DNA from: Pseudomonas sp. Irchel s3f7
GTDB lineage: Bacteria; Pseudomonadota; Gammaproteobacteria; Pseudomonadales; Pseudomonadaceae
Assembly (NCBI RefSeq): GCF_900187615.1
Contig: NZ_FYDO01000020.1
Coordinates: 62,001-126,000, forward strand
Reading direction: 5' to 3'
DNA: 64,000 nucleotides
The position numbers were made by a program, and so were the translations under genes. Of the stretch, positions 61,501 to 64,000 are shown one piece after another. Below the pieces are notes generated by a model. The model saw only the letters and a list, made by a program, of their open reading frames with translations, did no database searches and had not been told where the DNA came from. How positions within the stretch are numbered: the stretch's first letter is position 1; the number at the start of each line of letters is the position of its first letter.

Positions 61501-64000
61501 AGACCAACATCGGCACGCTCAATGTCGATGGCCCGGCGTCTTCGTCGTTCACCACGGTCAATGTCCTCGGCGGCACACTGGATGTCGGTGCCGCCGGCGC
61601 GATCAACGGCGTGGTCACCACGACGGTGGCAAGCGGCGCGACCTTGAATGTCGATGGCGTCTACACAGGCAGCGCGGGCAACGACAGCGTCGACGTGTCC
61701 GGCACGGTCAGCGGCAGTGGCACCATCGACCTGGCTGCCGGCGACGACACGCTGACGCTCAACGACGGTGCGGCGCTGAACAACGTCATCGACGGCGGCG
61801 CACATGGCGCAGGCGACACTGTCGTGCTGAACAACGCCAACGCGCTGAGCTTCAACGCCGGCAACACGATCAACTTCGAACTCCTTCAGAAGGACAACAC
61901 CGGCACGGCGACACTGACCGGCACACAGAGCTTCATTGGCGGCACCACCATCAATAGCGGCACGCTGGATGTGGACGGTGTGCTGAGTACGCCGACAGTG
62001 GCGCTTGCCGACAACACGACGCTCAATGTCGATGGTTCGCTGCAAGACACGGGCGGCACGGCCGCGACGATCACCGGCAGTGCGGGCATTAACACCGTCA
62101 CTGTGGGGGCGGGCGGAACGTTGCTCGCCAGCGGCGACCTGGGCGCCGGCAACGATGTGCTCGATGTACTCGGCACGGTTGACACGCAGGGCGCAATCTT
62201 CACGCTGGGCGATGGCGACGATACCTTCACCGTGCACGACGGCACCAATATCATCGGCACCATCGACGGTGGCGCCGGCCTGGACACCCGCATCTACGAC
62301 ATCAACCTGACCGCCGACCTGGGCACGCTGGTCAACTTCGAAGGTGTGACCAAGACCGGTGTCGGCACCCTCAACATCAACGGCCCCGCCGCGACCAACC
62401 TGCTGCAAGTCGATGTACTCGGCGGCACGCTGAACATCGGGCCAAGCGCCACTGTATCGGCACAGGACACCACGGTCGCCAACGGCGCGACGTTGAACGT
62501 GGACGGCAGCTTCACCGGCACGAGCGGTAACGACACAATGACCGTAGCCGGCAGGCTGACAGGCACGGGCCCCGTTGATCTGCTCGACGGCGACGACACC
62601 TTCACTGTCCAGGACGGCGCCGATCTTTCGGGCCTGGCGAATGCCGTAGACGGTGGGGCGGGTACCGATACCTTCCTGGCGGACATTGCAGGCAACGCCA
62701 CGCTGGGCGGCGCGATCAATTTCGAGACCCTGACCAAGAGCAACATCGGCACACTCCACGTCGATGGGCCGGCGAGCTCGAGCTTCACTGCCGTCAATGT
62801 GGCGGGTGGCACGCTGGACATCGGTGCCGGCGGAGCGATCAACGGCGTGCTCACCACGTCGGTGGCGAGCGGCACGACGTTGAATGTCGATGGCGTCTAC
62901 ACGGGCAGCGCGGGCAACGACAGCTTCAACATGTCCGGTACGGTGAGCGGCAGTGGCACCATCGACCTGGCTGCCGGCGACGATACGCTGACCCTCAATG
63001 ATGGCGCGGTGCTGAACAACGTCATCGACGGCGGCGCAAACGGCGCAGGCGACACCGTCGTATTGAACAATGCAGCGGCGATGACGTTCGATAGCAGCAA
63101 TACGACCAACTTCGAATTCCTCACCAAGGACAACGTTGGCGTCGCGACCCTGGCCGGCACCAGTACCTTCTCCGGTGGTACCGCGCTCAATGCCGGCACC
63201 CTGGACGTGGATGGCACGTTGAATACGCCGACCGTCGCGCTGGGTGATAACACCACGCTGAATGTCGACGGCAGGTTGCAGGCGGTCGGCGGCACGGCGG
63301 CGACGATCACCGGCAACGCCGGCACCAATACGGTGTCGATCGGCGCGGGCGGCACGCTGCTGGCCATTGGCGACCTGGGCGCGGGCAACGACGTGCTGGA
63401 TGTCGCCGGCACACTCGACACCGGGGGCGGGATCTTTGCACTGGGTGATGGCGACGACAACTTCGTGGTTCACGACGCCACTGTGGTGCTGGGCACGATC
63501 GACGGCGGCGCCGGGCAGGATACCCGCGTCTACGACATCAACCTGACCACCAACCTGGGCGAATTGCTGAACTTCGAGGGTGTGACCAAGACCGGGGCCG
63601 GCGTGCTCAACATCAACGGGCCGGGCGCGACCGATCTTCAGGAAGTCAACGTGCTGGGCGGTACCCTGAATGTCGGCCCCAACGCCAGCGTGGTGGCGAC
63701 CGCTGGCAGCACGCTCGCCACTGTGGTGAGCAGCGGTGCGACGTTGAATGTGGACGGCAGCTACGGCTGCGGCGCCGGCAACGACACGATGAGCGTGTCG
63801 GGCACCGTCAGTGGTAGCGGCGCCATCGATCTGTGTGGCGGCGACGATACGTTGACCCTCAACGATGGCGCGGTGCTGAACAACGTCATCGACGGTGGCG
63901 CGAACGGCGCAGGCGACACCGTCGTGTTGAACAATGTCGCGGCGATGACACTCGACGGCCTCCACACGACCAACTTCGAATTCCTCACCAAGGACAACAT
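52395..64000 (+). CDS. giant autotransporter-type adhesin (3' end cut by window)
   Basis: One frame, open from ATG 52395 to the end of the window, at least 3,868 codons. The N-terminus is an extended signal peptide of type V secretion (MNHVFRLVWSARSGTFVAVS..AKSHGKG, then basic residues, a hydrophobic core and cleavage after QAA, residue 59). About 12 autotransporter-associated beta-strand repeats follow (52880-57660), with core motifs such as GTLTLNGANTFSGG and NTYTGATTINGGTL. From 57975 a second region of large modules runs to the window end. The product would be a very long beta-helix exported to the cell surface. The outer-membrane barrel or other C-terminal domain lies outside. ATG has AAGGGAAAG upstream. 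Long frames on the opposite strand are shadows. Confidence 0.93.
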   Translation, partial: MNHVFRLVWSARSGTFVAVSEHAKSHGKGRRGGRRVRRLRTLALLLSAGMAFSPILQAADRYWDTSGTTLGSGGTGTWNLSSAFWSPNNDGVSGPYSVWNNVALDDAFFGGTAGTVTLGTPITVHNLTFQTTGYTLSGSTLTLGGITPTINVTGGATINSILAGSAGLTKAGAGTLTLNGANTFSGGVVVNTGGLALNGDSALGAAGNGVTMAGGTSLSSTGALAASRNITLTSGTLLLSGAGVGSARFTGAGGLRLNGGVSLTNAASNYTGATIFGNGNGGSFSFNSIADLGVASSLGAPTTVANGTITLGSGGGVGATLSYFGAGSSSNRNWQLSAAGTVAPLTFRNIGTGTLTLTGNMVVSGGSNFGTSFSANNADMSLLGIISGNGSVSYTGGAGRTITLGNVNTYTTATGISGVTVRAGSLKDTGTASSFGTGTGGGIGITNGALSYTGAGDNSNRTWGLNGGAINNDGTGALALSGTLALTNTGTLGGSYTGADNLLSGVISGTGGLAKSGASTWLVSGANTYTGSTTVNSGTLRAGSTTAFGATSGVAVNSGGTLDLNDLDITVRSLTGTGGTVDLGSGTLNLSDAAGISTAYAGNITGSGGLVKTGASTQTLTGTNTYTGATTINGGTLRLDYGAATAPTSNIISSASTLNMGGGVLNVIGAAGEANTQTFNGLLVTAGNNTIGATSGTGGSMTLNLGAITRTDGLVNFNLPGSGNITTTNTTLGGWATVNGTNYAKVVGGNILAFTTTDYVNKDDASAWLNNEILSDAGGTANSPFFGTVSGSKQIGGLQYTAAANSTVTVGAGNTLGVDGTIIVAPSVGASNQTITGGSLTGTSGGGVLGIQQNGTGNFSIGSQIVDNGTGIGFTKAGTGLVTLTNANNTYTGATTVSQGILSVGNITNGGTASGIGASSSASSNLLLEGSTLRYTGATTTSDRGFTLAKSGSILGSIVDVTSATSNLTFNGPVTSADGATFTKTGAGTLTLGNAGNDYTGITTVSGGTLAVNTLANGGLVSGIGASGNASGSLVLNGGTLGYLGGTTSTDRGFTLGTPGAGGSVGAIGVSNAATTLTISGTAVGDDGFRKDGPGTLVLSGTNTYSGGTTVAAGTLRAGSTQAFGTSNNGLSVASGATADLNGFNISVGALQGLGNVNLGSATLTSLLSGTFGGVISGSGGFTQGGGTQTMSGCNNTYTGATAMNNGGISVDCLANGGQASGIGASTSAASNVLFNSGTLNYTGGNVSIDRGLTMQSGFGVLNVTNAATTLGISGAVGGAGTLYKRGPGTLVLSGNNTYTGGTVVDQTGILRAGSATAFGNGYLSMGNVAGATLDANGFNQSFTWLQGGGTTGGNINLGGQTLTISQGNNTAGVAYAGNIIGAGNLVKSGAQVQRMTGCNNSYTGTTTINGGTLAVDCLADGGSNSGTGASSAAASNLLINNGATLSYSGAGQSSDRLFTLGTGGGSLDSSGTGALNLTNVGAIALTGTGVARTLTLNGTNTGNNTLSAQLDNNGAGVSSLTKTGTGTWILTNNTSNYTGVTTINGGVLGVSKLSNGGTASGIGAASSAAANLVIGNGSTLRYTGAGDSSDRLFTLAGGVSFLESSGTGAINLTNPGTIGLSNPNVARTVALGGTNTGNNTVAGVIGNSGTGITTLAKNGSGTWVLTGNNTYTGNTVINDGNLTIGDGNTSGNLGTGNVIVDSATSTLSMNRSDTVIFNATMSGPGTFAQVGTGTTTLTAGNSIGATTVSAGTLDVNGVLNTGSIAMSGTSTLNVDGTVQVAGATTAAITGDAGANTINVNTGATLHTNGDLGDGSDALTVTGTLDTGAAVLNLGAGNDTLTINDGVINGAGVDAGAGTADSLVINNALAKTFGGFSGFEQLTKQNTGTLTLTGNQSYSAGTAINGGTLDVSGTFDTSTVSMADATTLNVDGTVQGMGGTTTTLTGSAGANTLNINSGATLQANGSLGDGTDNVTLAGTLNTDGAALDLGAGDETLTLHDGAVISGVGIDAGTGNDQLVLDNALALTFNGGATAGFESLLKQNSGVTTLTGSQSFSAGTTINGGALDVVGALETPTVALADDTTLNVNGSLQSVGGAAATITGSAGANTLTVGAGGNLVASGDLGGGDDVLDVAGTLDTDGGTFALGDGDDTLSIHDGTHIIGAVTAGAGTDTFATDINTSADVGAVQGFETLTKTGVGALNFNGPTGSDFTTVNVLAGILNINAAASFTGVSEATVASGAALNVNGSLGFTTGSDSFTVAGDVAGTGTVDLLDGDDQLTLQDGADLSGLTTSIDGGLGIDTLTADIATTAALGGAVNFETLIKSNVGTLNINGPVTSQFDTVLVQGGTLYIAAGTVVDPQTTVVSSGATMTVDGTYQGTTGNDTFTVSGTVNGTGTINLLGGDDILTLNDGADLSGLANPLDGDAHGAGDTVVLNNAGAFALNGGNIVNFEFLQKDNTGTATLTGTQSFSGGTAINGGTLDVDGALTTPTMTLADNTTLNVNGSLQGAGGTATTITGSAGINTVTVDGTLVATGDLGASDDVLDVVGTLDTLGGSFALGDGDDTFTVHDGTNVIGTIDGGAGVDTRVYDINLTADLGQLVNFEGVTKTGTGTLNLNGPGATDLQEVSVLGGTLNIGPAGSVVATLGSTLTTVVGSGATLNVDGSYGCGDGNDAMTVSGTVSGSGTIDLCNGDDTLTLNDGAVLSNVVSGGNASDTVVLNNANAFTFDAGNTTNFELLQKENTGIATLIGTQGFNSVDVMAGTLDVDGTLETSTLVLFGGTALNVDGVVRGFNGAEVFLGGDDDVNTVTVGAGGLLFAAGDLAGGNDVLDVFGELDTNGSGFSGVLSLGAGDDLFTLHDGAVVDGVVYGSDGTDTAIADINLTADLGALVQFEVLTKTGTGILNINGDTVDVLFPSSIQNVNVLEGTLNIGLDGIVEGPADGSPLNTLVASGATLNVDGSYGCGTGTDTMTVGGTVTGSGTIDLCDGDDTLILNDGANLSGLVNALSGGNGTDTVLADIAGSAILGGVVNFETLTKTNIGTLNVDGPASSSFTTVNVLGGTLDVGAAGAINGVVTTTVASGATLNVDGVYTGSAGNDSVDVSGTVSGSGTIDLAAGDDTLTLNDGAALNNVIDGGAHGAGDTVVLNNANALSFNAGNTINFELLQKDNTGTATLTGTQSFIGGTTINSGTLDVDGVLSTPTVALADNTTLNVDGSLQDTGGTAATITGSAGINTVTVGAGGTLLASGDLGAGNDVLDVLGTVDTQGAIFTLGDGDDTFTVHDGTNIIGTIDGGAGLDTRIYDINLTADLGTLVNFEGVTKTGVGTLNINGPAATNLLQVDVLGGTLNIGPSATVSAQDTTVANGATLNVDGSFTGTSGNDTMTVAGRLTGTGPVDLLDGDDTFTVQDGADLSGLANAVDGGAGTDTFLADIAGNATLGGAINFETLTKSNIGTLHVDGPASSSFTAVNVAGGTLDIGAGGAINGVLTTSVASGTTLNVDGVYTGSAGNDSFNMSGTVSGSGTIDLAAGDDTLTLNDGAVLNNVIDGGANGAGDTVVLNNAAAMTFDSSNTTNFEFLTKDNVGVATLAGTSTFSGGTALNAGTLDVDGTLNTPTVALGDNTTLNVDGRLQAVGGTAATITGNAGTNTVSIGAGGTLLAIGDLGAGNDVLDVAGTLDTGGGIFALGDGDDNFVVHDATVVLGTIDGGAGQDTRVYDINLTTNLGELLNFEGVTKTGAGVLNINGPGATDLQEVNVLGGTLNVGPNASVVATAGSTLATVVSSGATLNVDGSYGCGAGNDTMSVSGTVSGSGAIDLCGGDDTLTLNDGAVLNNVIDGGANGAGDTVVLNNVAAMTLDGLHTTNFEFLTKDN
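52880..57660 (+). repeat. autotransporter-associated beta-strand repeats (PATR-type)
   Basis: About 12 copies of a roughly 30-residue core G-L-T-K-x-G-x-G-T-x-x-L-x-G-x-N-x-Y-T-G-x-T-T-V/I-N-x-G-T-L at irregular spacing, joined by variable strands. Some linkers are themselves repeated (xNGGxASGIGASS, found five times). These occur in the passenger domains of large autotransporters and form beta-helix rungs. Confidence 0.85.
57975..63914 (+). repeat. two-module tandem repeat array in the adhesin
   Basis: Six complete units, each opening with the segment D(T/S/Q)(V/L)V(L/I)(N/D)NA, begin at 57975, 58440, 59685, 60537, 61815 and 63051, with a seventh at 63915. Their lengths are 465, 1245, 852, 1278, 1236 and 864 bases, i.e. 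155, 415, 284, 426, 412 and 288 residues. The sizes equal one P1 module (about 155) plus zero, one or two P2 modules (about 130). P1 runs from the NNA segment to GTIDGGAG; P2 runs from DTR-YDIN to LNDGA. Neighbouring copies are nearly identical in places at the DNA level. Confidence 0.85.

Noticed and set aside
60837..63965. 1,042-residue open frame on the minus strand
   Set aside because: It is opposite the repeat array of the adhesin; its repeats simply mirror those of the plus strand, codon use is atypical, and no ribosome site was seen. The plus frame has signal peptide and known repeat motifs.
1..64000. CRISPR arrays, insertion sequences, prophage or integrase genes
   Set aside because: No regularly spaced short repeats, terminal inverted repeats with a transposase frame, or phage genes were seen; the only tandem arrays are coding repeats of the adhesin.

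Overview
The window is chromosomal DNA of a fluorescent Pseudomonas (P. fluorescens group). The evidence is a pyoverdine ornithine hydroxylase gene at the left edge, many REP-type palindrome pairs between genes, DUF3509 and RraB-like proteins, a GC-rich coding style with Shine-Dalgarno sites, and core genes (aroC, mtnBDC, speE, tRNA-Ser) in good order. No transposase, integrase, phage module or CRISPR array was seen. The left end cuts pvdA at its 5' side and the right end cuts a giant surface adhesin gene.

Layout. 1-9.5 kb: 3' end of pvdA; mgtA (Mg2+ P-type ATPase) behind a long structured leader; a small protein resembling the MgtC C-terminal domain; then a signalling group of a degenerate receiver, a NarL/BvgA-type response regulator and a BvgS/EvgS-type hybrid sensor kinase. 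9.7-18 kb: LysR regulator divergent from a pirin gene and two tandem YcaC-type hydrolases; an MscS channel with a cyclic-nucleotide domain; an AhpD-like protein; an EmrAB-type efflux pair. 18-24 kb: thiolase plus enoyl-CoA hydratase; a polyamine-binding protein, a class III aminotransferase and a LuxR-type regulator. 24-30 kb: membrane protein, alpha/beta hydrolase, aroC, an MFS carrier, then the methionine-salvage genes mtnB-mtnD-mtnC. 30-36.4 kb: DUF3509, acyl-CoA synthetase, ankyrin protein, small proteins, speE, RraB-like protein. SpeE releases methylthioadenosine, which the Mtn enzymes return to methionine.

36.5-40 kb: a three-gene operon (circularly permuted ATP-grasp, alpha-E, transglutaminase) behind a very good sigma-54 promoter and an NtrC-type site, so probably induced by nitrogen limitation. 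40-48.4 kb: a c-type cytochrome, a 31-residue membrane peptide, a FadA/FadJ-like beta-oxidation pair, a glutamine amidotransferase, CorA, a PlsC-type acyltransferase and a crotonase. 48.7 kb: tRNA-Ser(GGA) with promoter and terminator. It is followed by a lower-GC stretch holding one GGDEF/EAL protein, in which the GGDEF motif is GGDKF.

52.4-64 kb: one reading frame, open to the window end (at least 3,868 codons), encoding a type V secreted adhesin. It has an extended signal peptide, autotransporter-type beta-strand repeats, and then a modular region built from two repeat types of about 155 and 130 residues. Its only ten visible cysteines occur as five equally spaced pairs, each pair present or absent as a unit among repeat copies. 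This protein, the nitrogen-controlled ATP-grasp operon and the mgtA leader are the parts most worth a second look. All calls come from reading the sequence without database searches.
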